Source: Actinomycetes bacterium
GTDB taxonomy: Bacteria > Actinomycetota > Acidimicrobiia > Spongiisociales > UBA5794
Assembly (NCBI GenBank): GCA_024638645.1
Contig: JAHEJX010000025.1
Location: 1-44,372 of the forward strand
Direction: 5' to 3'
Length of the DNA stretch: 44,372 nt
The position numbers and the translations under genes are program-made. Of the stretch, positions 25,581 through 34,296 are shown one piece after another; position 1 is the stretch's first letter, and each line of letters opens with the position of its first letter. The notes beneath the pieces are model-generated. The model saw only the letters and a list, made by a program, of their open reading frames with translations, made no database searches and had not been told where the DNA came from.

Positions 25581-26165
25581 ATGACAGCGATCGCCATTTA
25601 CATCTTCGATGGCGCTGAAGAGCTCGACTGGGCCGGGCCGTGGGAAGTGCTGGCTGCTTGGGCCCAAGAGTTCGACGATGACATCGAAGTGTTCACAATT
25701 GCCGACAGCCTCGACCCGATTCGATGTGCCAAGGGTTTGCGAGTGTTTGCCGACTACACAATCGCGGACGCTCCGCGATATGACGTTCTGGTGTATCCAG
25801 GCGGCCGCGGCATGCGAGCCCACGTCACCGATGACCAGATCCACAAGTGGCTTCGCAGCAAGGCGGAGGAAGGCGTCTTGATGACGAGCGTATGCACGGG
25901 GTCGGTCGTATACGCTGCCGCCGGGCTACTCGACGAGGGCCCGGCCACCACTCATTGGGGCAGCCTGCATTGGTTCGACGAACTCGGAAGCAACATCGAG
26001 GTCCGTCCTGATGAACGGTTCGTCGACAGAGGTTCGGTCATCACTGCTGCCGGAGTGAGCGCCGGCATCGACATGGCGCTGCATCTGGTGGCGCGGCTCT
26101 CATCCCGGGAGCGGGCCGCCGAAGTGCGGCGCTACATCCAGTACGACCCCGAGCCACCTGTCTGA
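25581..26165 (+). CDS. DJ-1/PfpI-family protein
   Basis: A 194-residue member of the DJ-1/PfpI/glutamine-amidotransferase-like fold, closest in pattern to isonitrile-hydratase-like and AraC-associated members. The nucleophile elbow Cys105 sits in MTSVCTGS, with a conserved acidic Glu in DGAEELDWAGPWEV and a TTHW segment after it. Members act as hydratases, glyoxalases or proteases; this one cannot be assigned. It lacks a DNA-binding domain. The stop overlaps the next start by 1 nt (TGATG), so it is co-translated with the M24 peptidase. Confidence 0.88.
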   Translation: MTAIAIYIFDGAEELDWAGPWEVLAAWAQEFDDDIEVFTIADSLDPIRCAKGLRVFADYTIADAPRYDVLVYPGGRGMRAHVTDDQIHKWLRSKAEEGVLMTSVCTGSVVYAAAGLLDEGPATTHWGSLHWFDELGSNIEVRPDERFVDRGSVITAAGVSAGIDMALHLVARLSSRERAAEVRRYIQYDPEPPV

Positions 26166-27403
26166 TGCCCGACCTACGCGCCGAGGCTGTCGCCCACGAC
26201 GCGTTGCTGCGCCGCCGCCTCGACGAGCTGGTGCCAATGCTGATGCGCCGTGAAGGCATCGACTGTTGGATCGTCACCGGTCGCGAGTACGCCGAAGATC
26301 CCGTCCTCAAGACAATGCTGCCCGCATCTTGGCTTTCGGGTAGGCGGCGCACGACGCTGGTGTGGTTCGACGATGGAAGCCGCCACGAGCGGCTCGCAGT
26401 AGCGAGGTACGCCGTTGCCGATCTGTTCCCCGCTGCCTGGGACCCTGAGACTCAGCCAGATCAGTGGCACCGCCTCGCCGAACTCGTCGTCGAACACGAT
26501 CCACAGAAGATCGCTCTCAGCACGTCTGAGACCTTTGCCTTGGCAGACGGGCTGACTGCCTCCGAGCATGCGGCGCTGAGATCGGCCTTCGGCGATCACA
26601 CCGACCGCATCGTGGGCGGCGAGGCGCTCGCCATAGGCTGGCTCGAGACCCGTCTACCGGAGGAGCGGGGGACCTTCGCCGAGGCTTGCGCGACAGCCCA
26701 CGAGATACTGCGCCGCGGGCTCTCCGGCGAAGCGATCGAGCCCGGTGCAACATCCACCGAGGACCTTGTGTGGTGGTATCGCCAGACGGTCCATGACGCC
26801 GGTCTGCCGTCCTGGTTCCAGCCGAGCGTGTCGGTCCAGCGCAACGCCGGCAAGATTCGAGAGTCGTTCGCCAGCCGCCCAGCTGAGGAGACGATCGAGG
26901 CTGGTGATCTAGTCCATGTCGACTTTGGGATCGTCTGGAAGGGCCTCTGCACCGATCAACAGGAGCACTTGTACATACTGCGGCCAGGGGAAACCGCTCC
27001 TCCGGCCGGGCTCCGAGCCGGGATCAGGGCCGGCAACCGGATGCAGGATCTGTTGATGGCGGAATTTGTGGCCGGTCGGACCGGCAACGAGATCCTCGCG
27101 GCGTCGCTCGCCGCGGCGAAGGACGAGGGCCTGGACGCTCTCGTGTACACGCACGCTCTTGGCCTTCATGGTCATGCCGCCGGTCCCACGATCGGGCTCT
27201 GGGATCAACAAGGCGGCGTGCCCGGAGCTGGTGACTACCCCTTGTTCTCGAACACAGGCCACTCGATCGAGCTCTCGGTGGATGTCGAGGTACCGGAGTG
27301 GAACGGGCAGACGGTGCGGATCATGCTCGAGCAGGATGCGTGGTTCGACGGCGAGGAATGCACGTTTCTCGACGGTCGTCAGGAGGAGCTGTGGGCGATG
27401 TGA
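26165..27403 (+). CDS. M24-family Xaa-Pro-type metallopeptidase
   Basis: A 412-residue pita-bread-fold enzyme with an N-terminal creatinase-like domain (about 1-170) and a C-terminal catalytic domain. Likely metal ligands and catalytic residues are Asp253 (HVDFGI), Asp264 (CTDQQEH), His in THALGLHGH (330-337) and Glu375 (DVEVPEW), with a final Glu in the MLEQD or DGEECTF segment. One ligand position departs from the strict DapE/aminopeptidase P pattern, so the exact activity (proline dipeptidase or another M24 hydrolase) is open. Co-translated with the DJ-1/PfpI gene. Confidence 0.86.
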   Translation: MPDLRAEAVAHDALLRRRLDELVPMLMRREGIDCWIVTGREYAEDPVLKTMLPASWLSGRRRTTLVWFDDGSRHERLAVARYAVADLFPAAWDPETQPDQWHRLAELVVEHDPQKIALSTSETFALADGLTASEHAALRSAFGDHTDRIVGGEALAIGWLETRLPEERGTFAEACATAHEILRRGLSGEAIEPGATSTEDLVWWYRQTVHDAGLPSWFQPSVSVQRNAGKIRESFASRPAEETIEAGDLVHVDFGIVWKGLCTDQQEHLYILRPGETAPPAGLRAGIRAGNRMQDLLMAEFVAGRTGNEILAASLAAAKDEGLDALVYTHALGLHGHAAGPTIGLWDQQGGVPGAGDYPLFSNTGHSIELSVDVEVPEWNGQTVRIMLEQDAWFDGEECTFLDGRQEELWAM

Positions 27404-27455
27404 ACCTGGCCGCGCCTACTGGGGTGGAACAAGGAGAATGGTGGGACGTTGCGGC

Positions 27456-28676
27456 CTAGGCCAGTTCGTGCTTGATCCATGCGGCTAGGACCTCGGCGCA
27501 TTCGGCGACCTCAGACAGCGGGACATGTTCGTCGGCTGCGTGGGCAACCCTTCCGTCGCCCGGGCCGTACATCACGGTTGGGGTTTTGCCTTGGTTGATG
27601 AATAGGCGCATGTCGGCACCGTATGGAGCGCCGATCGCCTGCGGCACGTGAGCACCGATCGACTCGGCAGCCCCCTGTAGCGACACCGGCAGCGGATGGT
27701 CGGCCGCAATCGACGAGGAGTCGAAGCGGCCACCCCAAGTCGTGACCTTCACCGGGTGATCTGCCAGGTACTCATGCTCTGCAGAGGCACGCTCGACTGC
27801 CGCTCGCAAGTCGGCCCCGGCCCCGTCACAATCCTGTCCCAACGTCACGCCGTAGCGTCCATGTGCCTCAAGGCTGTCCATGACAGTCGAGGCCCAGTTG
27901 CCTCCGTGCACCTGGCCGATGATCGTCGGATACGGCAGCCCGATACCGACCATCTCGGGGCGTGTCTCCGCGGCATTGCGGGCCGCCTCGTCGGATCTCA
28001 ACGCCTCGACCAGGTAGGACAGATTGTCGAGCGCCGACACCCCCTCGCGGCGCAACGAAGCATGGGCAGCCTTGCCGGGCACACCAAGGGTGAAGGTGAT
28101 GGCGCCACCATGGGCCACAACCACTTCCAAGTTGGTCGGCTCGGTGATGATGCAGCCATCGGCCGTGTAGCCGGCGCGGATTGCAGCCAATGCCCCGGAT
28201 CCGCCGTCCTCCTCCGAGGGAACGGCCAGCAGTACCACCTCTCCGGCGAGGTCCTCCTTTGCAACCAGGCGCATGGCCTCGATGGCCGCAACCAGGCCAC
28301 CTTTCATGTCGCAGGCGCCACGCCCATACATGTTGCCGTCGCGCACGACCGGCTCAAACGCCGGCGTTGTCCATGTTGCAGGATCGCCGGGCGGCACGAC
28401 ATCGACGTGGCCACACAGCAACAGCGTTCGCCCAGGACGCTCGCCCACCAGACGTCCGGCGACTATGGGCAGCTCAGTGCGGTCAACTTCGATGCCCGGA
28501 AAGTCAGGGTCGCTCTCGATCGCGGACAGCGGCGTCGTGACACGCTCCACGGCGAGGCCGGCGTCGGCCAGCTTTGCGGCGACAAGGTCCTGGATCGCGA
28601 ATTCGTCGCCGGTCACAGACTGTACGACGATCAGCTCGGCAAGGTCCGCCTCGATTCGACCGTGGTCAGCCCTCAT
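27456..28676 (-). CDS. M20-family deacylase, ArgE/DapE type
   Basis: A 406-residue zinc hydrolase. Motifs in order are LLCGHVDVVPPGD (His, Asp), YGRGACDMKGG (Asp ligand), PSEEDGGSGA (Glu base and Glu ligand), TEPTNLEV (ligand Glu) and a late His in GRVAHAADEHVP. The pattern is closer to acetylornithine deacetylase/succinyl-diaminopimelate desuccinylase than the other M20 gene at 18814. It starts in an ATGA overlap with the amidinotransferase-type gene, which suggests joint breakdown of an N-acylated arginine- or ornithine-like compound (inference). Confidence 0.9.
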   Translation of the reverse strand: MRADHGRIEADLAELIVVQSVTGDEFAIQDLVAAKLADAGLAVERVTTPLSAIESDPDFPGIEVDRTELPIVAGRLVGERPGRTLLLCGHVDVVPPGDPATWTTPAFEPVVRDGNMYGRGACDMKGGLVAAIEAMRLVAKEDLAGEVVLLAVPSEEDGGSGALAAIRAGYTADGCIITEPTNLEVVVAHGGAITFTLGVPGKAAHASLRREGVSALDNLSYLVEALRSDEAARNAAETRPEMVGIGLPYPTIIGQVHGGNWASTVMDSLEAHGRYGVTLGQDCDGAGADLRAAVERASAEHEYLADHPVKVTTWGGRFDSSSIAADHPLPVSLQGAAESIGAHVPQAIGAPYGADMRLFINQGKTPTVMYGPGDGRVAHAADEHVPLSEVAECAEVLAAWIKHELA

Positions 28677-29530
28677 GCCCGCAGCAGCGGCCTAGTGAGA
28701 CACGTAGGCCCACCGGAGCCGTTGACGGCGATCTCTCCCCCGGCGAACTCATGAACCTCAACGCCGGCAGCTTCGAGAGCGGCCTTGGTGCCCGGGTTGC
28801 CTTCGAGCAGCACGGCAACACCAGGACGCACGGCCAACACGTTGGGGCCTAAAGAGTCGATTTCTTCATCCGGGATGGGGATCATCTCGACATCGTGCTC
28901 TAGCAGCAGTGAATAGAGGCCGGCAGGAAGGCGTTGGAGGTCCACAACCGCGAGGTCTTCACGCACCATCGAAATCGTGCTCAACAGGTGCAGGCACTCC
29001 GCAGGTCCCGCATCGTATGCGACGTCGAAGGTGAACACCCTCTCGCCAACCAGCTCGGTGAGCCGATCGATGCCCGCCTGGTTGGTACGCAGCGTCCTAC
29101 CGACGCACAGAATGTCGTCGGTCAGCCAGAAGATGTCGCCGCCGTCGACTGTTCCCGGGGCGTCAATCCGGCCCACGATCGGTATTCCATTCTCCTCGAA
29201 CCACTTGGCGAGCACGTCTTCTTCGCCGACACGCTCTGGCTTGCCTGATCGCAGCAGGATGGCCCCGTCACGCGTGACGAGAGCCGGATCGTAGGTGTAG
29301 ACCATGTCGGCAAAGGGAGCGTCAGAGGCGAGATTGTGAACTGTCACGCCGAGCGACTCGAGTAGATCGCACAGTCCCATGTGTTCCTTGGCTGCGATTC
29401 CCAGATTGACCGGATGCAAGTACCCGTATGCAGGATTGTCATATGCAACACCGAACGCAGCGCGCGGCTCCTGCACGAGCACATGCTGCAAAGAAGCCAC
29501 CATCGATGACACGCCATAGGGAACCGCCAT
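28673..29530 (-). CDS. Amidinotransferase/dimethylarginine-hydrolase-fold enzyme
   Basis: A 285-residue guanidino-group modifying enzyme of the DDAH/arginine deiminase/amidinotransferase superfamily. It has GTVDGGDIFWL (Asp/Glu substrate-binding region), AECLHLLS with the catalytic His, and Cys277 in GGPTCLTRP, the expected nucleophile at the C terminus. The start is set at ATG 29530 because TAGAGT ends 7 nt upstream; GTG 29539 and ATG 29536 are also in frame. Products in the family are citrulline, ornithine or an amidino transfer; which one is not readable. Operon with an ArgE/DapE-type deacylase, and divergent from an aminotransferase gene. Confidence 0.87.
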   Translation of the reverse strand: MAVPYGVSSMVASLQHVLVQEPRAAFGVAYDNPAYGYLHPVNLGIAAKEHMGLCDLLESLGVTVHNLASDAPFADMVYTYDPALVTRDGAILLRSGKPERVGEEDVLAKWFEENGIPIVGRIDAPGTVDGGDIFWLTDDILCVGRTLRTNQAGIDRLTELVGERVFTFDVAYDAGPAECLHLLSTISMVREDLAVVDLQRLPAGLYSLLLEHDVEMIPIPDEEIDSLGPNVLAVRPGVAVLLEGNPGTKAALEAAGVEVHEFAGGEIAVNGSGGPTCLTRPLLRA

Positions 29531-29584
29531 GCGCATCACTCTATCCCGCCGGATTCGGCCTGGGCCAGGCGCCCTCGTTCCCCT

Positions 29585-29590
29585 TACAAT
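29585..29590 (+). promoter_or_regulatory. -10 element TACAAT upstream of the aminotransferase
   Basis: TACAAT (five of six matches to TATAAT) lies 6 nt before an ATG at 29597 and about 107 nt before the aminotransferase gene. No clear -35 was seen. It would give a leaderless transcript beginning at the short ORF below, with the aminotransferase translated from its own AGGAGG. Confidence 0.5.
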
Positions 29591-29596
29591 GACTTC

Positions 29597-29647
29597 ATGG
29601 TGTCCACGCCGCTCAAGTCGCGCCGCAGCCTCTTTGCTGCCCCGTAG
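29597..29647 (+). CDS. Candidate 16-residue leader peptide
   Basis: A short ORF with ATG directly after a TACAAT -10 box and its TAG 50 nt before the aminotransferase start. The peptide is MVSTPLKSRRSLFAAP: basic, without a run of any one amino acid that would mark classical attenuation. It could be a leaderless upstream ORF that influences translation of the downstream gene, or chance. Confidence 0.3.
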   Translation: MVSTPLKSRRSLFAAP

Positions 29648-29697
29648 CCGCGCGCTGACGTACCACTACCGCACGCCCGCGCTACAGGAGGAAGACG

Positions 29698-30972
29698 ATG
29701 AGCGAAAACATCGCCGACCGATACAAGGACATGATCGCCCCGGTAATCACCTGGGACTCGAAAGTCGAAATAGTTCATGGAGAAGGCTCATGGTTGACCG
29801 GAGCCAACGGGAAGAGATACCTCGACTTCTCGACCGGAATCTCCGTTTCCGGCCTCGGCCACCAGCCGGCCCACGTCAAAGCTGCCATCCATGACCAAGT
29901 GGATAAGTACTGGCACGCCGGGGGCGTATTCCTATATGAGCCGCTGGTGAAGGCGGCCGATCGGCTCGATGAGATCACACCGCCGAACATCGACCAGTTC
30001 TTCTTCATGAACTCCGGGGCTGAAGCCGTCGAGGCATCGGTGAAGCTGGCACGTAAGACGAGTGGCCGGCAGGGAATCATCGTGTTCCGGGGTGGTTTCC
30101 ACGGCCGCACCATGGGCTCCGTGAGCTACACCACGTCGAAGTCAATGTATCGGCAGGGCTACCACCCGCTTGTCGGCTCGGTGTTTGTCACGCCATTCCC
30201 CCACCCGTTCCGCTGGGGTATGACCCAGGAGGAAGCCAACGCTCGGGCACTCGCTGAACTCGAGCTGATGTTCAAGCACGAAGTGACTCCAGGCGAGATC
30301 GCCGCCATGCTTGTCGAACCGTTGCAGGGAGAAGGCGGCTACTACCCGGCAAGCAAGGAGTTCATGGATGCTCTGCGCGCCATTTGTGACGAGCACGGCA
30401 TCCTCTTGATCGTCGACGAAGTGCAGACGGGGTTCGGTCGCACCGGCGACTGGTTCACCTCGACCGTCTACGACGTCAAGCCGGATGTCCTGGTGATGGG
30501 CAAGGCAATTGCCAACGGTCTTCCGTTGTCAGCTGTCGGTGCCAGCAAGGAACTGCTCTCCAAGTGGCCTCCCGGCTCGCACGGCAGCACATATGGCGGC
30601 AACCCCATCTGCTGCGCCGCTTGCACTGCGACAATCGAGGCGCTGCACGATGTCGTACCGAACGTGCCGAAACTCTCCGACCACGCATTCGGTCGATTCC
30701 AGGAGCTCAACGAGACGCACCACACCATCGGCGACGTTCGCGGGCTTGGCTTGATGATCGGCGTCGAGCTGGTCGGCGAGGGCCGAACACCTGATCCGGA
30801 CGCCTTCAAGGCTGTCTCGAAGCTGGCTTTGGACAAGGGGATGTTCATCCTGAACTGCGGACCGGACGGCAATGTGATCCGGTTCATTCCGCCCCTGAAC
30901 GTATCGACGGACGAGCTCGACCTCGGCATCGACATCATCGATGAGGCGCTTACGGAGTACGAGGGCTCCTAG
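29698..30972 (+). CDS. Class III PLP aminotransferase (4-aminobutyrate/ornithine type)
   Basis: A 424-residue cytoplasmic aminotransferase. PLP is bound by Lys269 (VMGKAIANGLPLSAV) with Asp240 (LIVDEVQTGFGRTG) at the pyridine nitrogen; a GAEAVEASVKLAR motif (107-119) holds the phosphate. The pattern matches GabT/acetylornithine-type enzymes that use an omega-amino donor such as GABA, ornithine or beta-alanine and 2-oxoglutarate. AGGAGG upstream gives a clear start. Its 3' end overlaps the convergent Lnt gene by 23 nt. With the divergent amidinotransferase-fold and M20 genes it may form an amino-acid catabolic locus (inference). Confidence 0.92.
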   Translation: MSENIADRYKDMIAPVITWDSKVEIVHGEGSWLTGANGKRYLDFSTGISVSGLGHQPAHVKAAIHDQVDKYWHAGGVFLYEPLVKAADRLDEITPPNIDQFFFMNSGAEAVEASVKLARKTSGRQGIIVFRGGFHGRTMGSVSYTTSKSMYRQGYHPLVGSVFVTPFPHPFRWGMTQEEANARALAELELMFKHEVTPGEIAAMLVEPLQGEGGYYPASKEFMDALRAICDEHGILLIVDEVQTGFGRTGDWFTSTVYDVKPDVLVMGKAIANGLPLSAVGASKELLSKWPPGSHGSTYGGNPICCAACTATIEALHDVVPNVPKLSDHAFGRFQELNETHHTIGDVRGLGLMIGVELVGEGRTPDPDAFKAVSKLALDKGMFILNCGPDGNVIRFIPPLNVSTDELDLGIDIIDEALTEYEGS

Positions 30973-32467
30973 CTACACCGGACTGCACGGCTTGGACCTT
31001 GCGACGACGCTCTTCGCGCGCCTCACCGGGCACCAGAGCTGCGGCGAGCGCACCAGCAATGGCGACAAGCACCAGCCACTCCCCAAACCTCGTGAAGAGG
31101 GTGGGCCCGGCACTGCGGAACCGCACCTCGCCCATCAAGACCGTCTCTTCGAATAACTCCGTCGAGAGCCCTACCCCTCCCGAAGCGGTGATGAACGTCG
31201 ACTTGCCGGTGATTGCTGCATGAACGAGGTCCTGACCGACGGCCGCCGCGTTGACTCGAGCCAAGCCGATCAGCTGATCGGAAGCGGCGCCACTACCGAA
31301 CGAGGCTTCGTTGGTGGCGATGACCATGAGTTGAGCTCCGATCTGAGCCTGACTCCTCACAAGACGGGAAAACGCTCCCTCAAAGGAGATCACCGTCCCG
31401 AGTAGGCCGCGTGGTGTCTCGAACACGACCGGCCCCTCCCCCCGAATCATGTCGCGAGGCACCCGTTCCAGCTGTGGGATGAAGTCGAGCACGTCCCGAA
31501 GCGGCACGTACTCCCCGAACGGCACCGGGTGCCGCTTCCGGTACTCACCGACCTTGCTTCCATTCGGCGCATAGACGGTGTTCACGTTGTAGAAGTTGTC
31601 GGGGCCGGCCGACCGAGTACCGCTGGCAATGAAGTATGCCCCCAGTCGCTCCGCCTCCCCGCTGAGGATCTCATCCACTTGGAAGTTCTCGGAAGGCTCG
31701 AACGGAGAACCAAGAGCGTTCTCGGGCCACACGATCAAATCCACGCTGCCGTCTGGAATCGCCTGAGTCAGCTCGAGATGGGACTCGTAGATGAGCATCT
31801 TCTCGTTCTGACAGTGCGTCCCGGGGCAAGGCGAACCTCCCTGGACGATTGCAACGTTGAGAGGGTCACCATCTGCCGACGGTGCGAAGAGGACCCCACC
31901 GGTTGTCAGGACGACGACTGCCACAACCGAGTCGACAAGTAGCCGCCACGCGTGCGCATCTTCGAGGACGAGCACGATTCCCGCAGACACCGCGATGGCC
32001 AGCACCGTCCAGCCACCCGGACCGACCCATTGAACCGATCCGATGACGCCCGGGACGCCGGCGGCTGCGGTTCCCAGCTGACCCCAGGGGAATCCACCGA
32101 ACGGAAACGTTGCTCGTAGAAACTCGAAAGCGGTCCATCCCCCAACGACGATGAGAAACCAACGCCCATTCGGCCATCTCCGAAAGGCCCAGGCCAGCAA
32201 GGCAAACCCGGCTGACGTTGCCGCCAGCCACACCACGAGCGGGATCCACGCCACCGCTCCGAGCACAAGGACGAAAGAGAGCAGTGCCCCGTAGAAGACG
32301 AGGCCGTAGACGAACCCAACTCCCAGGGCCGCGCTCGGCGATTCGACCCTACGGACGGCAAACAGCAGCGGCGCCGGGGCCACAAGAGCCAGCACGCCGA
32401 AGTTGAGCGGCGGGAAGGCCGCCCACATCAGGAGCGCGCTCACGATTGCAGCTGCAAGGGGAATCAT
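30950..32467 (-). CDS. lnt: Apolipoprotein N-acyltransferase homologue with Cys-to-Ser change
   Basis: About 505 residues. Several TM helices (about 1-200) precede a nitrilase-like domain. Of the Lnt catalytic triad, Glu249 (VWPENAL) and Lys311 (EYRKRHPVPFGEY) are present, as is Glu319, but the nucleophile position reads Ser361 (GTVISFEGAF, codon TCC at 31387-31385) where active enzymes have Cys. After it comes the expected NEASFG and an RVNAAAVGQ stretch. Start at 32467 is the first ATG of the membrane domain; no ribosome site. From memory, some actinobacterial Lnt paralogues also carry Ser here. It may be inactive as an acyltransferase or altered in mechanism. Divergent from the amidohydrolase. 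Confidence 0.85.
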   Translation of the reverse strand: MIPLAAAIVSALLMWAAFPPLNFGVLALVAPAPLLFAVRRVESPSAALGVGFVYGLVFYGALLSFVLVLGAVAWIPLVVWLAATSAGFALLAWAFRRWPNGRWFLIVVGGWTAFEFLRATFPFGGFPWGQLGTAAAGVPGVIGSVQWVGPGGWTVLAIAVSAGIVLVLEDAHAWRLLVDSVVAVVVLTTGGVLFAPSADGDPLNVAIVQGGSPCPGTHCQNEKMLIYESHLELTQAIPDGSVDLIVWPENALGSPFEPSENFQVDEILSGEAERLGAYFIASGTRSAGPDNFYNVNTVYAPNGSKVGEYRKRHPVPFGEYVPLRDVLDFIPQLERVPRDMIRGEGPVVFETPRGLLGTVISFEGAFSRLVRSQAQIGAQLMVIATNEASFGSGAASDQLIGLARVNAAAVGQDLVHAAITGKSTFITASGGVGLSTELFEETVLMGEVRFRSAGPTLFTRFGEWLVLVAIAGALAAALVPGEAREERRRKVQAVQSGVARSPRTP

Positions 32468-32497
32468 CGAATACGTGAGAATAGCTACGCTCGGCAA
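32468..32497. promoter_or_regulatory. 30-bp divergent region, lnt / amidohydrolase
   Basis: On the plus strand TACGCT (32486-32491) ends 6 nt before the amidohydrolase ATG, so that gene appears leaderless. On the minus strand TATTCT ends 10 nt before the Lnt ATG, a weaker match. Both promoters share 30 bp, so their -35 regions fall in the opposite genes. Confidence 0.45.
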
Positions 32498-34078
32498 ATG
32501 ACCGACTTCCGGCTGTTCGTGGGGCAGGGCGTTCGCCTGCCAAGCGGCCTCGCCGGCAACACGATCCTCGTCAAACACGGGATCATCGCCGGTGTGGGTG
32601 GCCAGGTGGAAGTGAGCCGATTGCTGCCGCCCGGAGTCGCGTGTCCCGTGGAACGCTTCGATGGCTTCTTCCTGCCGGGACTACGTGACTCGCATATTCA
32701 TCCTGTGGCCTACACCGCGCTACTCACTGGGGCGCCGCTAAATCGAGTTAGAAGCATCGCCGAGATGCAGGACGCGCTGCGAGCTGTGGCGATCTCGCGA
32801 ACCGGGCTCATCAACGGCACCAACCTCAACGAGGCCACCCTCAGCGAGAAACGCCTGCCGGTGGCTTCTGACCTCGATCCGGTGGCAACCGATCGGCCCG
32901 TGATGGTGCACCGGTACGACGGCCACATGGCAATCGTCAATAGCCGGGCACTCCAGCTGGCAGGTATCGATGCAACCACCCCCGATCCTGATGGCGGCGT
33001 CATCGACCGCGACTCCGTGGGTCGCCCGACGGGAGTTCTGCGCGAGACCGCGATCGACCTCGTGGCGACCACTCCCGGGATTCAAAGCCCTGTTGAACCC
33101 GCGGAGGTTGCACACCGAATGCGCGCGTTGGCCGGCCTCGGTATCACGTCGATAGGCGCCATGGTTAGGAGCGGAGAAGGACCGTGGGCTCACCTCGGTG
33201 ACGAGGCCGAGATCCTGGCTACCGCTTCCCCTGAGATACCGATCCGAGTCCACGCCTTCATCACAGCAGATACCGTGGAGACTCTGCACCAAGCCGCCTC
33301 GTTGGTAGACGGAGTCACGGACCGCATTGACTGGGCAGGCGTAAAACGGTTCGGCGACGGCAGCTTCGGATCACATACCGCGGCGATGTTTGAGCCGTTC
33401 TGCGACCACCATGGAACGGGAACGATGCGGCTGAATGACGCCGACGTCAATATGGCTCACGTTTCTGTTGAGGCGGGTCGGGCCGTGGCCATCCACGCCA
33501 TAGGAGACGCCGCCGGATCGAGAGTTCTCGACGTATTCGAGCACCTCGTCAAAGAAGGCGTCGAGGGTCACCGACTGCGGGTTGAACATGCATCGGTACT
33601 CACCGCAGCGGATATCGAGCGGATGGGGAAACTCGGGGTTGTAGCGTCGGTTCAGCCGGCGTTCCTCGGTTCTGAAACCGACTGGATAGAGGCGCGGGTC
33701 GGGTCTGACCGCCTGCGCCGCACTTACGCGTTCCGCTCGCTGCTCGAGGCGGGGGCCCTGGTCGTCGGCGGTTCGGACTCCCCCGTTGAGTCGCCAGACC
33801 CGTGGGAAGCAATGGCGCTATGCAGGGACCGCGCTGGACTGGTACTCGAAGAAGCGTTGACGGCCGAAGAAGCGCTGGCCGCGTACACGACAGCGGCCGC
33901 CAAGGCTCTCGGCGAGGCAGAGCCACTTGCCGTGGGATCGCCGGCCGACTTCATCGTCGTCGACACAGATCCGATCGAGGCGACACCTCAGGAGTTGCGC
34001 CAGACACGTGTCCACGCCACGTTCGTCGGCGGGGTGCTGGTTGAGGTCGACTCCACGGTGAGGACCTGGATCGACTAG
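32498..34078 (+). CDS. YtcJ-like amidohydrolase (amidohydrolase_3)
   Basis: A 526-residue metal-dependent hydrolase. The N-terminal beta sandwich leads to the metal motif GLRDSHIHP (His66, His68); further motifs are [30 protein letters not shown] (ligand His) and [16 protein letters not shown] (Asp) with the C-terminal sandwich after it. YtcJ-type members hydrolyse N-acyl or formyl amides; the substrate is unknown. Leaderless-looking start. The TAG stop shares the CTAG palindrome with the stop of the convergent zinc-ribbon ORF. Confidence 0.9.
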   Translation: MTDFRLFVGQGVRLPSGLAGNTILVKHGIIAGVGGQVEVSRLLPPGVACPVERFDGFFLPGLRDSHIHPVAYTALLTGAPLNRVRSIAEMQDALRAVAISRTGLINGTNLNEATLSEKRLPVASDLDPVATDRPVMVHRYDGHMAIVNSRALQLAGIDATTPDPDGGVIDRDSVGRPTGVLRETAIDLVATTPGIQSPVEPAEVAHRMRALAGLGITSIGAMVRSGEGPWAHLGDEAEILATASPEIPIRVHAFITADTVETLHQAASLVDGVTDRIDWAGVKRFGDGSFGSHTAAMFEPFCDHHGTGTMRLNDADVNMAHVSVEAGRAVAIHAIGDAAGSRVLDVFEHLVKEGVEGHRLRVEHASVLTAADIERMGKLGVVASVQPAFLGSETDWIEARVGSDRLRRTYAFRSLLEAGALVVGGSDSPVESPDPWEAMALCRDRAGLVLEEALTAEEALAAYTTAAAKALGEAEPLAVGSPADFIVVDTDPIEATPQELRQTRVHATFVGGVLVEVDSTVRTWID

Positions 34079-34257
34079 CAACCTGCGCTACACCGGTTGC
34101 AGAGATACCCGGCGTTGTGGAAGCGCATGTCGTCGAGATCGTGGCGCTCGCACAATGTGCAACGCGTCGCGATGAAGTCCTCCGCAACCTTTTCTGATGG
34201 GCCGTCGCCGGCCAAGAGGTCGGTTACGAGGACGGCGGCGTTAGCTCCGTTTTTCAC
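34075..34257 (-). CDS. Small four-cysteine zinc-ribbon-like protein
   Basis: A 60-residue ORF starting at GTG 34257. TACCCT (34270-34265) ends 7 nt upstream, matching the leaderless starts elsewhere in the window, and there is no ribosome site. It has a Cys-x2-Cys pair (TRCTLCER), His in the intervening loop, a second Cys-x2-Cys pair (YLCNRC) and a last Cys two residues further on: a likely zinc ribbon or rubredoxin-like knuckle. I do not recognise a family. It continues in the same frame as the SelW gene, 39 nt after that gene's TAG. Its own stop shares CTAG with the convergent amidohydrolase stop. It may be co-transcribed with selW; a redox or metal-binding partner role is speculation. Confidence 0.5.
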   Translation of the reverse strand: MKNGANAAVLVTDLLAGDGPSEKVAEDFIATRCTLCERHDLDDMRFHNAGYLCNRCSAGC

Positions 34258-34296
34258 GATCGGGAGGGTAATGGCGACCTGTGACAGGTCGTGGAT

